A stretch of 54,603 nt of DNA from assembly GCF_000473895.1 (NCBI RefSeq), contig NZ_ASSJ01000053.1, forward strand, positions 1 through 54,603, in the 5' to 3' direction. A model generated the notes under the pieces. It was not told the DNA's origin. It did no database searches and saw only the letters and a program-made list of their open reading frames with translations. Position 1 is the stretch's first letter. Each line of letters begins with the position of its first letter. The stretch is from Rubidibacter lacunae KORDI 51-2. Its GTDB lineage: Bacteria > Cyanobacteriota > Cyanobacteriia > Cyanobacteriales > Rubidibacteraceae. Shown in pieces: positions 18,701 to 27,533 of the stretch. A program made the position numbers and the translations under genes.

Positions 18701-19549
18701 GCGATCGCGGACGGCTTCAAGTGTCTCCTTGGCACGCTCGATCTTGCGATCGTACTCGGCAACGCCGGCAAGCTCGTCGATGATCGTCCGGCGCTCGCGG
18801 GAGCTCATGGTAATGATGCGGGTTACGTCCCCCTGCAGCACGACGTTATATCCCTCGGGATAAATCCGCAGCCGCTGCATTTGTTCGTGCAGCTCAGCTT
18901 GAGTGCAGGTGCGACCGTTGATGGAGTAAGTCGAGGCGTAATTTCCTTCCTTGGTAACTCGCAAGCGCCGAGTCACACTCCATTCAATTTCGGGGCGATC
19001 GCCGTTCCCGCCGGCTAACCCGTGGGCGCGAGCGCCAGCATCCTCGTTGTTGGCATGTCCGTTGTTTGGGTGACTGTTGTTCGCAAGCGCCTCGCGATTG
19101 CTGCTGTGCCCGTTCTCATGGGTGTGCCCGTTGCTGTCAGAGCCTTCGTTGGTATGTCTGTGGTTGTTGCTATTGCCATTGCCATTGGCGTGCCCAGTAT
19201 TACTAGCAACGAGGTGCCCGTCATTCCTGTTGGGATCGGGATCGATTTCAACTACCTCCACACCCTCAAGATCCTCGGCATCCGAAAGATCGAACCACAC
19301 TGTCACGGTGGTTTCTTGGGTGCGGCGGCCTTTCCCACTGCGATCGTGATTGATCAAATCGGGCAGGCGTTCGGCTCTCATTCCCCGGGAACTCGCCAAT
19401 CCCAGGGCAAATAACAAGGCGTCGAGAATATTCGACTTTCCCGAACCATTCGGTCCCGAAACCACTGTAAATCCCGGCAAGAATGGAATCTGCGTCGTGC
19501 TGCCAAAGGATTTGAAGTGCGAAAGCTCCAGGCGCTTGATATGGACCAT
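15704..19549 (-). CDS. smc: Chromosome segregation protein SMC
   Basis: A 1281-residue SMC ATPase that, with ScpA/ScpB, organises and segregates the chromosome. N-terminal Walker A GPNGSGKS is at 32-39. A coiled coil then leads to the hinge at about 500-640 (GVCGLVAQLGEVAPRFQVAL ... GGRLACIVVEDD), and a second coiled coil with a Gln-rich run (QQQQQQHLQQQQ) follows. The C-terminal head has the signature MSGGEKS (from about 1192) and Walker B FYAFDEVD (about 1216-1223). The start is ATG 19549; a TTG 12 bp upstream is less likely. Residues about 103-185 form an Asn/His/Gly-rich low-complexity insert between strands of the N-terminal head, which is not part of the core fold. It is longer than the usual 1,200 residues partly because of this insert. 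Confidence 0.97.
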   Translation of the reverse strand: MVHIKRLELSHFKSFGSTTQIPFLPGFTVVSGPNGSGKSNILDALLFALGLASSRGMRAERLPDLINHDRSGKGRRTQETTVTVWFDLSDAEDLEGVEVVEIDPDPNRNDGHLVASNTGHANGNGNSNNHRHTNEGSDSNGHTHENGHSSNREALANNSHPNNGHANNEDAGARAHGLAGGNGDRPEIEWSVTRRLRVTKEGNYASTYSINGRTCTQAELHEQMQRLRIYPEGYNVVLQGDVTRIITMSSRERRTIIDELAGVAEYDRKIERAKETLEAVRDREERCHIIEQELARARDRAAAESRKAEQYRQLKQQIEHQQQWELVLAWQALQQQETQLHQKIAAGEAQAERLAEKIRDATGEIQAATETLERLNARVKALGEDEQLAIASELAKREASLEQLQARASELVAAKHANAAAADRTRTEIAQNEQAIERLGHERAALERTRLALSGERERAAAALAESKARADELASASETWMQQHAALSREAAALQAELEPLRAERARLQERATQLQGKLTEQDEQLTTLVPELGDKQAEIARLEAAAADTEQEIGDCAERLAAAERERRLQQDTQARLQREQRDKQRQLDKLEAALQTQREMQGTYATQAILQADIPGVCGLVAQLGEVAPRFQVALETAAGGRLACIVVEDDGVAAAGIEILKRERAGRATFLPLNKIHQPRFSAVRAIESATGFVDYAVNLVDCDSRFDAIFSYVFGSTAVFETLTSARSHLGRTRIVTLDGELLEASGAMSGGSRSMRSTGLHFGKTSAQESREIADLKRRLEEIDRVYSASVVRLQQAEALCQQLAHALGSARQIRQEQVWQLQQLRQDCDRLDAQQQQLVPQRDRSRAERTDVTARLEAIAATLPPQEADLERRNRELTALERAHSHTEWQTLQGQIRAGEARLQEREQALYSADQQIQARHTATEHQQEKLQEARDRLTNQQQQQQHLQQQQVTLQHQQSELQEQIAQTQADLKRLSQELWTAKQERDRAEAALATVQQRERQLTWEREKCLETLDAHRAARVGLGEQLQARAAELPDPLPEVPPIADAAGTAIATENVPARLAALQEQIRSNQKHLQAMEPVNMLAIEDFERTQARLDELSGKLATLEAERTELLLRIETFTTRRQHAFQEAFDAVNANFQTIFAALSDGDGYLQIEESEDSSRAGLTLVAHPKGKPVRRLHSMSGGEKSLTALSFIFALQRYRPSPFYAFDEVDMFLDGANVERLAKMMRHQAQQAQFIVVSLRRPTIESANRTIGVTQARGAHTQVLGLKL
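18995..19231 (-). repeat. Low-complexity Asn/His/Gly-coding insert in smc
   Basis: Within smc, about 79 codons encode short imperfect NGH/NNGHA/HTNE-type units. The DNA is a degenerate repeat of GG(T/C)CA(T/C)-AA(T/C)-rich words that keeps the reading frame. It sits between the conserved WFDLSDAED strand and EIEWSVTRRL of the head domain. Confidence 0.85.
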
Positions 19550-19561
19550 GGGCGCTGGCAA

Positions 19562-20198
19562 AAAGGTTTCTGGTTAGTATAGCTGTATCATGTCGGATGT
19601 GCATTCCCACCTGTCGTTCCCAAAGACGGCGATCGAGCGATTGCCCGGTCATTTATTGTTCCGCCACTCGTTATGTGAATTCGAGGTGGCTACTTCGGGC
19701 TATGGCAGCACTTCCTAAGTAAAGCTAGGGATCGGTGAAGACAGTTGCAGACACGCTAACAGATACAGACTGCCAGAAGGCAGAATAGTTGCGAAATGTG
19801 CACCCAAAATTTTGAAGATATTGAGGCGGGGTGTTTTGATTCATGCGATCGAGCTGATTGAAGCGACCGAGCGTCGGACGGACTGCTCCAGTTGTGCGCA
19901 ATCAATAAGTTAGGTCCTGCCTGTCTTGCATTAAGGGCTTGTTAGCTGGCTCTAGAAATGTCGGCGATTGGCATCTGCGCGATCGGAGCAGCTCGTCTGG
20001 TGTGGCGTAGGCAACAGGTCCAAAGGCAGAGCTTTGATAGCAATCGCGCGGCCGTTTTGCCGTTTCTTGTGAAAATGCTTTAAATCTTCTATGAAAACTC
20101 GTAAAGCTGGCTCGATCCCAACCGAGTGCTCTTAAAGTTCTACTATCGACTGAGAAAATGCAAGCATATACAGAAACTTCGCCCATCATGGAAACAGG
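19562..20198. other. Gap between smc and ykvA-like gene
   Basis: About 640 bp. A minus-strand frame (20207-19902) exists, but its composition is that of a chance frame and it overlaps the ykvA-like promoter. No RNA or repeat was recognised. Confidence 0.45.
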
Positions 20199-20219
20199 AT
20201 GGTGCAACTGGAGACGAGA

Positions 20220-20624
20220 ATGGATAGCGGCAAATCGGCGAAGCTCCTTGCATTGGAGGCAGCTACTTCGGAGCCGCAGGCTGCAGCTGAAGAGGGTTTC
20301 AAAGCCGCCAGCTTTCTTAAGAAAGTTCGGCGTGTTGCCGGTTATGTCCCCTTTACGCGCGACGCCATGGCAATGTACTACTGCGCGCTCGACGCGCGCA
20401 CCCCGGCTTATGCAAAGGGAGTGGCTGCGGCGGCGCTGGCGTATTTCGTGTTACCGACAGATGCTGTTCCCGACTTTATCGTTGGCATGGGTTTCACCGA
20501 TGATGCCAGCGCGATCGCGGCAGCCTTGGGGGCGATAGGCGCTCACATCAACGAAGATCACCACAATCGAGCCGAACGGTTCTTTGTTGAGGAGGCAACG
20601 ACACCTCTGGAACACCCCGACTGA
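20220..20624 (+). CDS. YkvA / DUF1232 family protein
   Basis: A 134-residue protein from ATG 20220, preceded by GAGACGAGA; an ATG 21 bp upstream is the alternative. The DUF1232 core is clear at about 75-110: LAYFVLPTDAVPDFIVGMGF followed by TDDASAIAAAL. The family is small and membrane-associated, with two short hydrophobic stretches, and is of unknown function; it is widespread in bacteria. It lies 229 bp before ald on the same strand. Confidence 0.85.
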   Translation: MDSGKSAKLLALEAATSEPQAAAEEGFKAASFLKKVRRVAGYVPFTRDAMAMYYCALDARTPAYAKGVAAAALAYFVLPTDAVPDFIVGMGFTDDASAIAAALGAIGAHINEDHHNRAERFFVEEATTPLEHPD

Positions 20625-20853
20625 GCGGATCCAATACGTCGGGGGAGCGCGCAATTTCTTGATTGCGGCTATTTGGGACTTATCCGGAGGAATCAAAAAT
20701 ATCTTGCAATTTGCCGTTCGGAACTCAATAGTGAGTCCTGGCGCTGCGCTTGCCGAAGGAGCACGATCTACCGAGGTGCATCTTGGCAGCAGGCATGTTT
20801 AATGTTTTGAATCTCCACTTTCGCGGGCGAGTGCGCTCCATCAAATAGCAATA

Positions 20854-21933
20854 ATGGACATTGGCGTACCTAAGGAAATAAAAGACCAAGAATATCGCGT
20901 CGGGCTGAGTCCCAGTAGCGTGCGAGCGCTTTGCGAGCGCGGCCACCGCGTATCTGTACAGACTAATGCCGGCGCCGGCGCGGGTTTTGAGGATGCGGAT
21001 TACGAGCGCGCTGGAGCGGCGATCGCTTCGGCGGCAGATGTTTGGGACCGCGAACTTGTAGTCAAAGTTAAGGAGCCGCTGCCGGAGGAGTACGACCGGC
21101 TGCAACCCCAGCAACTGTTGTTTACATTTCTGCACCTTGCTGCCGACCGCGGCTTGACGGCTGCGCTGATGGCGTCGGGTGTGACGGCAGTCGCCTACGA
21201 AACGGTGGAGCTGCCGAGTGGTAAGCTCCCCCTGCTAATGCCAATGAGCGTGATTGCCGGCCGATTGGCGGTACAGTTTGGCGCGCATTTCCTGGAGCGA
21301 GCGCAAGGGGGACGGGGCGTATTGCTTGGCGGTGTGCCGGGCGTTGCGCCAGGGCAAGTTGTGGTGCTCGGCGGTGGCACGGTCGGGACGGAAGCAGCAC
21401 GGATCGCGCTCGGGCTGGGCGCTCGAGTACAAATCCTCGACGTCAACATCGAGCGCTTATCTGAGTTGGAAACCCTGTTCGGGTCGCGAGCAGAGTTGCT
21501 GTATAGTACCTCGGCACAGCTCGAAGCCGTTCTTCCGGCAGCGGACTTGGTCGTCGGAGCCGTGCTTGCTCCTGGCAAGCGTCCGCCCACGCTTCTAACC
21601 CGCGATCGCGTTCGCCTGATGCCGCCAGGTACAGCAATCGTCGACGTGGCAGTCGATCAAGGTGGCTGCGTTGAGAACCTGCGTCTCACATCGCACTCGC
21701 ATCCCACCTACCGCGAAGACGACGTGTTGCATTGCGGCGTCCCCAATTTACCTGGAGCTGTTCCCCGCACGGCAACGCAGGCGCTCAATAACAGCACGCT
21801 GCCGTATGTGCTGAGGCTGGCGCAACATGGTTATGAAGCGCTGAAACTCGATCTAGCGCTTGGGAAAGGTCTCAACGTACGGGAAGGTCGCCTCGTGCAT
21901 CCCGCCGTAAAGGAAACGTTCCCAGACCTGTAA
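20854..21933 (+). CDS. ald: Alanine dehydrogenase
   Basis: NAD-dependent interconversion of L-alanine and pyruvate plus ammonium, used in cyanobacteria for alanine breakdown and nitrogen balance. The 359-residue length is typical. MDIGVPKEIKDQEYRVGLSP opens the catalytic domain. The substrate-binding Lys lies in VVKVKEPLPEEY and the catalytic His in TFLHLAADRGL. The NAD-binding Rossmann motif is VVVLGGGTVGTEAA at about 169-182. The GVPNLPGAVPRTAT segment near the C terminus is a family signature. No Shine-Dalgarno is obvious before ATG 20854. Confidence 0.96.
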   Translation: MDIGVPKEIKDQEYRVGLSPSSVRALCERGHRVSVQTNAGAGAGFEDADYERAGAAIASAADVWDRELVVKVKEPLPEEYDRLQPQQLLFTFLHLAADRGLTAALMASGVTAVAYETVELPSGKLPLLMPMSVIAGRLAVQFGAHFLERAQGGRGVLLGGVPGVAPGQVVVLGGGTVGTEAARIALGLGARVQILDVNIERLSELETLFGSRAELLYSTSAQLEAVLPAADLVVGAVLAPGKRPPTLLTRDRVRLMPPGTAIVDVAVDQGGCVENLRLTSHSHPTYREDDVLHCGVPNLPGAVPRTATQALNNSTLPYVLRLAQHGYEALKLDLALGKGLNVREGRLVHPAVKETFPDL

Positions 21934-22235
21934 TCCGGGCGTCGGGCACACTGCGCGCCACACCACTCAGTCAAGTACTCGGTCGATAGGCTGGGGTGTG
22001 CTTCCACGCTCTCGTGTACCCCAATCCGGGAGTCTTTACCATCACTAAACTCCTCCAAACCTATCCTGCGGGACTTTCAGCAGTTTGCTTAAAACGACCT
22101 TTCCTCAAATTTGTTTATGACGTTTTGTATCGCGACTGCACTATCGTCTCAAAACCGGCCGACAGCCGGCCGGTTCTAGATTTCCAAACCAATTGCCTAG
22201 CGATCGCGCGAGTCGGTCCGAACGCGCCCCAAACC
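21934..22235. other. Convergent spacer between ald and ybaB
   Basis: About 300 bp between two converging genes. Apart from the hairpin at 22153-22175 nothing is recognised. Confidence 0.5.
22153..22175. terminator. Hairpin in convergent spacer
   Basis: AACCGGCC (22153-22160) and GGCCGGTT (22168-22175) form an 8-bp perfect stem with a 7-nt loop, preceded by an A run and symmetric enough to serve both ald and ybaB transcripts. No long U tract follows in either direction. Confidence 0.45.
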
Positions 22236-22562
22236 CTAAAGTCCTGGCAATTGCAAGCCGCTGGTCAGTTCCTCCATGCGGCCTTTCATTGTCTCGGTGG
22301 ACTTAACGTAGGCGTCTTGCATCGCTGCCGTCACCATCTCTGAAAGGGCATCGGCACCGCGCTCGAGCGCTTCTGGAGAGATTTCCACGCGTCGGGGTTC
22401 TTGGTTGCCACTCAGCACGACTTTGACGGAACCGTCTTCGCTTTGGCCTTCGATCTCCATTTGCTCCAACTCTTCCTGGAGCTTCTGCGCGCCTTGCTGC
22501 ACTTGGCGAGCTTTGTTCAGAATGTTACCAAAGCCGCCAAAGCCAAATCCTCGTCCTGCCAT
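22236..22562 (-). CDS. YbaB/EbfC family nucleoid-associated protein
   Basis: A 108-residue small DNA-binding dimer. It begins [20 protein letters not shown], then the Gln/Glu-rich helix ([13 protein letters not shown]), the [19 protein letters not shown] strand pair and the C-terminal helix with MTAAMQDAY-type spacing, all typical of YbaB/EbfC. The family bridges or coats DNA; its exact role in cyanobacteria is not settled. Start at ATG 22562. It is 107 bp downstream of murB on the same strand and may be the last gene of a murC-murB-ybaB transcript. Confidence 0.93.
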   Translation of the reverse strand: MAGRGFGFGGFGNILNKARQVQQGAQKLQEELEQMEIEGQSEDGSVKVVLSGNQEPRRVEISPEALERGADALSEMVTAAMQDAYVKSTETMKGRMEELTSGLQLPGL

Positions 22563-22669
22563 TGACTGTCTCTCAACAAAGGGATGCAAATCTCCCCTAG
22601 TGTATCGACTCGGTGAATCGCCGCGCGCGCCGCGCCGGCCGATCCCGAGGCAATTTGGATCGCACGGAC

Positions 22670-23569
22670 CTAAAACTCGCCTATCAACTTAACTTCGGGA
22701 TGCAACATGACACTCCAGTGTCGCTCAACAGCATCCTGTACGTGTCGGATGAGGTGATAGATATCCCCAGCCGTTGCTCCACCGCAATTAACAATGAAAT
22801 TGGCGTGTCGGTGCGCCACTTCGGCGGCACCGATACGATGGCCTTTAAGCCCGAGCTGCTCGATCAGCCAGCCAGCCGAATTGAGCTCGGGGTTGCGAAA
22901 TACACTGCCGCAGCTCGGCAGGTGATAAGGCTGCGTTGCCCGGCGGTGGTTAAGATTTGCCCGACTCCCTGCAAGCACTACCTCGCGATCGCAATCGGGC
23001 TGCAATTGCAGCGTTGCTTGCAAGACCAAGCGCGAGTCGCTTTGCAACTTCGAGGTTCGGTAGCCGAATTCTAGATCTGCTGGCGTCACGCGTTCCACGC
23101 GCCCGTTTGGTGCCAGGACCAACGCTTCGGATAAAACTCCTGCCAGGCAAGCACGATGCGCGCCTGCATTCATGACCACTGCACCGCCCACCGTCCCGGG
23201 AATGCCAACTGCCCACTCCAACCCGCTCCAGCCGCGCTTGGCAGCTTTCCATGCAGCCGTCGCAAGCGGCATACCAGCCGCCGCTGTCAGCCGTCCCGGC
23301 TCCCTCTCAATCTCCAACGAGCGCAAATAACGCGTTGCCACAGTCAGTCCGTGTACGCCGCGATCGCTGACAAGTAAATTCGAGCCTGCTCCTAGAACGG
23401 TAAGCGGCTCGCCCCGTTGTCGAGCCCAATCAACGCTCGCTTGCAGCTCCAGTGAGGTTCGCGGCGCAACAAACCATGCTGCCGGACCGCCTACTCGGTA
23501 TGAGGTAAACTCGGCGAGGTCCACGCGCGATCGCAGCGGGCATTGGGTTCCGGGTAGGAAATCGGGCAT
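22670..23569 (-). CDS. murB: UDP-N-acetylenolpyruvoylglucosamine reductase
   Basis: MurB reduces UDP-GlcNAc-enolpyruvate to UDP-MurNAc with NADPH and FAD in peptidoglycan synthesis. FAD-binding motifs are seen as [11 protein letters not shown] (24-34), [12 protein letters not shown] (58-69) and [17 protein letters not shown] (122-138). The catalytic Ser222 lies in [11 protein letters not shown]. The HRHANFIVN and [10 protein letters not shown] elements complete the C-terminal domain. The 299-residue length and the missing Tyr loop match the short type II MurB. It lies 39 bp after murC, as in many cyanobacteria. Confidence 0.96.
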   Translation of the reverse strand: MPDFLPGTQCPLRSRVDLAEFTSYRVGGPAAWFVAPRTSLELQASVDWARQRGEPLTVLGAGSNLLVSDRGVHGLTVATRYLRSLEIEREPGRLTAAAGMPLATAAWKAAKRGWSGLEWAVGIPGTVGGAVVMNAGAHRACLAGVLSEALVLAPNGRVERVTPADLEFGYRTSKLQSDSRLVLQATLQLQPDCDREVVLAGSRANLNHRRATQPYHLPSCGSVFRNPELNSAGWLIEQLGLKGHRIGAAEVAHRHANFIVNCGGATAGDIYHLIRHVQDAVERHWSVMLHPEVKLIGEF

Positions 23570-23608
23570 GAGCGATAGCTGAAGTCAGCAATCAATGGTG
23601 GTTGGAAC

Positions 23609-25129
23609 TCAGGCAGCTTCGCGATCCCCTCCGAGCAGGGCGATCGCCTTGGGGATAGTTTGGTTGAGATTACCGGCACCGAGATACAGGACCAGATCGC
23701 CCGGCTGCAGCAACTGCACTAAAAAGACACTCAGCGCCTCAAGGTCCGGCTGATAATGGACCTGAGGGTGGTGAGCGGCGATCGCGTCGGCCACTGTCTG
23801 CCCGCAGATAGCGCGAGCGGGTTCTCCAGCACTGTAAATATCAGTCGTGATGACAATATCGGCATCGGCGAATGACGTTGCAAACTCGTCGAGAAATGCT
23901 TCCGTACGGCTATAACGATGGGGTTGAAAAATGGCTAACACGCGCCGAGCGCGGTTGGTAGCTGTCAGAGCGGAAACTTGACACAATCGCGCCGCTGCCA
24001 GTGTTGCCCGCACTTCACTGGGATGGTGGGCGTAGTCATCCACGAGCGTCACGCCCGCGACTTCACCGCGGATTTCGAAGCGCCGCTTCGTGCCCGTGAA
24101 GCGTTCTAGCCCGCGCGCGATTGCCGCGAACTCTACATTCAGCGATCGTGCCGTCGCGACTACCGCCAGCGCATTGCTGAGATTGTGAGGACCGAGCAGC
24201 TGCAACCGGAGCGGACCCAAAGATTGCCCGTATTCCCAAACTACCGCTGTTGAGCCCCAGGAGTGATAGCTGGCTTCAGTAACGGTGTAGTCGGCATTGC
24301 GGTCGGGATCGAGGCTATAGGTGATATCGGGTTTCAGATCGACAACCGTTTGCCAGTCAATACAGCCGACCAGCGTCGGACACTGCCGAGCAAAGGTACG
24401 AAAAATATTCATCACCGCATCGAGCGATGTGAAGTAATCGGGGTGGTCGAGTTCGATGTTCGTCACGATGCCGATGTGAGGCACCATCTTAATCAGCGAG
24501 CCGTCGGATTCGTCGGCTTCGGCAACCAAGATTTCGCCGCCACCGAGGTGTGCGTTCCCGTCCCACGCATCTACCTCACCGCCAACAACAATGGTTGGAT
24601 CTAACCCTGCCTCTAACAACACATAGGCAAGCGCGCTGCTCGTAGTCGTTTTACCATGAGTACCGGCAACGGCAATGCCGCGAGGCGATTCACTCATTAG
24701 GGCCGCAAGTAAGTCAGAGCGATGGAAAATCTTGCAACCCTGCCGTACTGCAGCAGCGTACTCGCAGTTCTCCTTAGTAATAGCTGTCGAGCAAATCACC
24801 TGGGGTAAGCCCTTTGATGGCGGTGTCACCATTGCGATCGCCGGCGTCTGTTGGTGCTGGATAGAGTCGGTAGTTTGGTCATCGCTACTCTTTGACTCGA
24901 CCGCGCTCGGGGTAGAGAAATACTCGAGATTTTTTGCGGCTTGCTGGCTGAAAATATGAGCACCCGCGGCATGCAAGCGCTGAGTGATATGGGTCAGCCT
25001 CAAGTCTGAACCCGATACGGGCAATTGACGCTTAGCCAGTACATAGGCCAGCGCGGACATACCAATCCCGCCAACTCCAATGAAGTGAAACGGCTGGCCG
25101 CTCAGATCGACGGATTGTAAATTCGACAT
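23609..25129 (-). CDS. murC: UDP-N-acetylmuramate--L-alanine ligase
   Basis: MurC adds L-alanine to UDP-MurNAc with ATP. The N-terminal UDP-binding motif is FHFIGVGGIGMSALAYVLAK. The ATP-binding P-loop is AVAGTHGKTTTSSALA, then EADESDGS and NIELDHPDYF (Mur-ligase central domain), and DDYAHHPSEV in the C-terminal domain. At 506 residues it is longer than the E. coli enzyme; a Ser/Thr/Gln-rich insert at about 55-105 accounts for this and also occurs in other cyanobacterial MurC proteins as I remember them. Start ATG 25129. First gene of murC-murB-(ybaB). Confidence 0.97.
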   Translation of the reverse strand: MSNLQSVDLSGQPFHFIGVGGIGMSALAYVLAKRQLPVSGSDLRLTHITQRLHAAGAHIFSQQAAKNLEYFSTPSAVESKSSDDQTTDSIQHQQTPAIAMVTPPSKGLPQVICSTAITKENCEYAAAVRQGCKIFHRSDLLAALMSESPRGIAVAGTHGKTTTSSALAYVLLEAGLDPTIVVGGEVDAWDGNAHLGGGEILVAEADESDGSLIKMVPHIGIVTNIELDHPDYFTSLDAVMNIFRTFARQCPTLVGCIDWQTVVDLKPDITYSLDPDRNADYTVTEASYHSWGSTAVVWEYGQSLGPLRLQLLGPHNLSNALAVVATARSLNVEFAAIARGLERFTGTKRRFEIRGEVAGVTLVDDYAHHPSEVRATLAAARLCQVSALTATNRARRVLAIFQPHRYSRTEAFLDEFATSFADADIVITTDIYSAGEPARAICGQTVADAIAAHHPQVHYQPDLEALSVFLVQLLQPGDLVLYLGAGNLNQTIPKAIALLGGDREAA

Positions 25130-25768
25130 CAAACTTCCTCTCACACCACGCAGAACGCAAGTGGGTCGGCTCCGAACTCGCGCTTTATGATATCAGGGTT
25201 TGCTATTGCCCGCCGGTCCGATATTACCGGCTCCAGAAGGGTGAAGCCCGCTGCCGGGCTAAACAGCGATAGCATTAACCGTCTCACAACAGATGGGACA
25301 GAGCACTATAGATTTCTTGCTGCTGCTCGATCGAACGACGCCTCTGCGCTAGCGATGACGGCTATTGCTTCAACCGTTAAAGGGATAGTCGCGCGAGCCG
25401 GGCTGGAAGTTCCGCCGGGCAGGGAACGTGTCGCTTTTCGTTACCAGTCCATCTCTATATGGTCGGAACAATGGGGAACAATCAGGAGCCTCAATTCGAG
25501 TTCCTTCACCCGCGCCACCCGACCTGTCACCAGTCGTGTAAGTTGGACCGGCCATACCGGTTGGGAGGGGAATTCAACGTCCATGCGATATCGCTCCCGC
25601 GTCCGAAAGCGTTTCCTGCGGAAGTGAAGCGATCGCCACTAGCTCCGTCGCTACAATCGCGCGATCCCCTGGTAAGATTTTGAAGCTAGGAAGGGACCCA
25701 GCTTTAAGATATGTCGGGGTCACTAACAAAAATTTAAGGAACGAATCAAACGCAGGGAGCTTGGCACA
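25130..25768. other. Divergent spacer between murC and gap2
   Basis: About 640 bp containing the promoters of both genes. Near 25682-25705 an AAGCT...AGCTT inverted repeat lies upstream of gap2. No gene, RNA or element is recognised in the rest. Confidence 0.5.
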
Positions 25769-26785
25769 GTGGTAAGAGTGGCAATTAACGGTTTCGGACG
25801 CATCGGCCGCAACTTCTTGCGGTGTTGGCTGACTCGAGAGAACAGCCAGCTAGAACTTGTTGGGATCAACGATACCTCCGATCCCAAGACCAATGCTCAC
25901 CTGCTCAAGTACGACTCCATGTTGGGGACGTTGGATGCAGATATTGGAGCAGATGAGGATTCCTTGATCGTTAACGGCAAAACCGTCAAGTGTTACTCGG
26001 ATCGCAATCCACTCAATTTGCCTTGGGACTCCTGGGGTATCGACCTCGTGATCGAGTCCACGGGGGTGTTTAACTCCGAAGAAAAGGCTTCTCAGCATAT
26101 TGCTGCTGGTGCGAAGAAAGTCTTACTGACCGCACCTTCCAAAGGCGGAAATGTTGGGACGTTTGTGGTCGGCGTGAACGATGGCGACTACGCGCACGAT
26201 CGCTTCAACGTTGTGAGTAACGCCAGTTGCACGACCAACTGCCTTGCCCCGGTCGTGAAGGTGCTGAACGACAATTTCGGCATTGTCAAGGGCACCATGA
26301 CCACGACCCACAGCTACACGGGCGACCAGCGCATCCTCGATGCCAGTCACCGCGACCTGCGTCGAGCGCGGGCCGCTGCCATGAATATTGTGCCGACGAG
26401 TACGGGTGCAGCGAAAGCCGTAGCGTTGGTGATTCCCGAGCTGCGAGGCAAGCTCAATGGCATTGCCATGCGCGTCCCGACCCCAAACGTGTCAGTGGTG
26501 GACTTCGTGGCACAAGTTGAGAAGGGAACGATTGCCGAGCAAGTGAACGAGGCGATGAAGACTGCTGCTGAAGGTCCGCTTCAAGGCGTATTGGAGTATA
26601 GCGACCTGCCATTGGTTTCCAGCGACTACCGCGGTCGCGATGCGTCGTCAATTCTCGACGCCAGTCTAACGATGGTGATGGGCGGCGATCTAGTTAAGGT
26701 CGTTGCTTGGTATGACAACGAGTGGGGTTACTCGCAGCGTGTTGTCGATCTCGCCGAGGTCGTTGCCAAGCACTGGCCGCAGTAG
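25769..26785 (+). CDS. gap2: Glyceraldehyde-3-phosphate dehydrogenase, Gap2 type
   Basis: Tetrameric GAPDH of 338 residues. The NAD(P)-binding start [19 protein letters not shown] is complete. The catalytic Cys154 is in [12 protein letters not shown] and the active-site His in [14 protein letters not shown]. The sequence [12 protein letters not shown] closes the protein. The sequence type is that of Gap2, the Calvin-cycle and gluconeogenic enzyme that can use NADPH. Start is GTG 25769 with GGGAG 9 bp upstream. A strong terminator follows, so it is monocistronic. Confidence 0.96.
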   Translation: MVRVAINGFGRIGRNFLRCWLTRENSQLELVGINDTSDPKTNAHLLKYDSMLGTLDADIGADEDSLIVNGKTVKCYSDRNPLNLPWDSWGIDLVIESTGVFNSEEKASQHIAAGAKKVLLTAPSKGGNVGTFVVGVNDGDYAHDRFNVVSNASCTTNCLAPVVKVLNDNFGIVKGTMTTTHSYTGDQRILDASHRDLRRARAAAMNIVPTSTGAAKAVALVIPELRGKLNGIAMRVPTPNVSVVDFVAQVEKGTIAEQVNEAMKTAAEGPLQGVLEYSDLPLVSSDYRGRDASSILDASLTMVMGGDLVKVVAWYDNEWGYSQRVVDLAEVVAKHWPQ

Positions 26786-26839
26786 CACTACTTAAGCTAG
26801 CGCCGCTGCTTGCCGCCGATACCTCCATCGGTTGCTACT

Positions 26840-26887
26840 CCCAAGAATTTGCTCCTACAGCGAGCAGCTTTCTTGGGGGAGTTTTTT
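26840..26887 (+). terminator. Rho-independent terminator of gap2
   Basis: CCCAAGAA (26840-26847) pairs with TTCTTGGG (26870-26877); a nested GCTC/GAGC stem lies in the loop; GGAG and six T (26882-26887) follow. It is 55 bp after the gap2 stop codon. Confidence 0.85.
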
Positions 26888-27533
26888 CGCGGCAACCTCG
26901 CCGAGCGGGCAGTTAGATGCCTCTCCCCTACCCGGCTTTCCCATCAAGCCCTCTGGTATTGCAGTGAGCGAGGACAGTTAATTTCCTGACTATGACACTC
27001 AGCGCGATCGTTGCCCGTTCCGCAATCAAACTACTCGACGCGATCGCAATAGGAGCAACGCGGAGCACATCGGGTGCGCTCCAGTCGTAATTTTCCGAAC
27101 ACACGTAAGCCTCATTAGAGAGGTAAATAGGATCGATCGAACAGAATCACTGTAGGAGGTTAGCTTTAAAGCGCATTTGTCGAACCATACAGAGTCGCCG
27201 ACCAGTAAGCGCCAAGCGAACATTTCGAGAACTCTGGGCTCGATGTCGCGCTCATTCCAACCTGTGCGCCAAACTACCACAACACCCAAATTTCCTACTG
27301 AAATAGTGCCGCCATTAACTCCGAACCAAGCCGCGTCCGCCGCAGAATCACAGCCCTTGCTGCCATAGCCGCGCGCCAGTCGTCTAGGCATCGGTAGTTT
27401 AGCGGTCGGGAGGCATGAGCAGTAGGCTCATTTCGCAGCGCTAACGGCCCATTACTATTTCGCTTATTTCACATCTAAATGCTTTTCAGTCGAAAAGTTA
27501 GCTGCAATAACTGCAATAACCCTTTGCCAGGAC
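26888..27533. other. Gap after gap2, no confident gene
   Basis: About 650 bp. A minus-strand frame (27391-27026) of 121 codons is present, but it has no ribosome binding site and its composition looks like chance. No RNA or repeats recognised. Confidence 0.45.

Noticed and set aside
18062-19018. 318-codon plus-strand frame opposite smc
   Set aside because: Antisense shadow of the SMC coiled coil in GC-rich DNA; no family features.
19902-20207. 101-codon minus frame upstream of the ykvA-like gene
   Set aside because: Chance-like composition, no ribosome binding site, and it overlaps the 5' region of the opposite gene.
24820-24965. Ser/Thr/Gln-rich insert in MurC as a novelty
   Set aside because: Similar variable inserts occur at this place in other cyanobacterial MurC proteins, as far as I recall.
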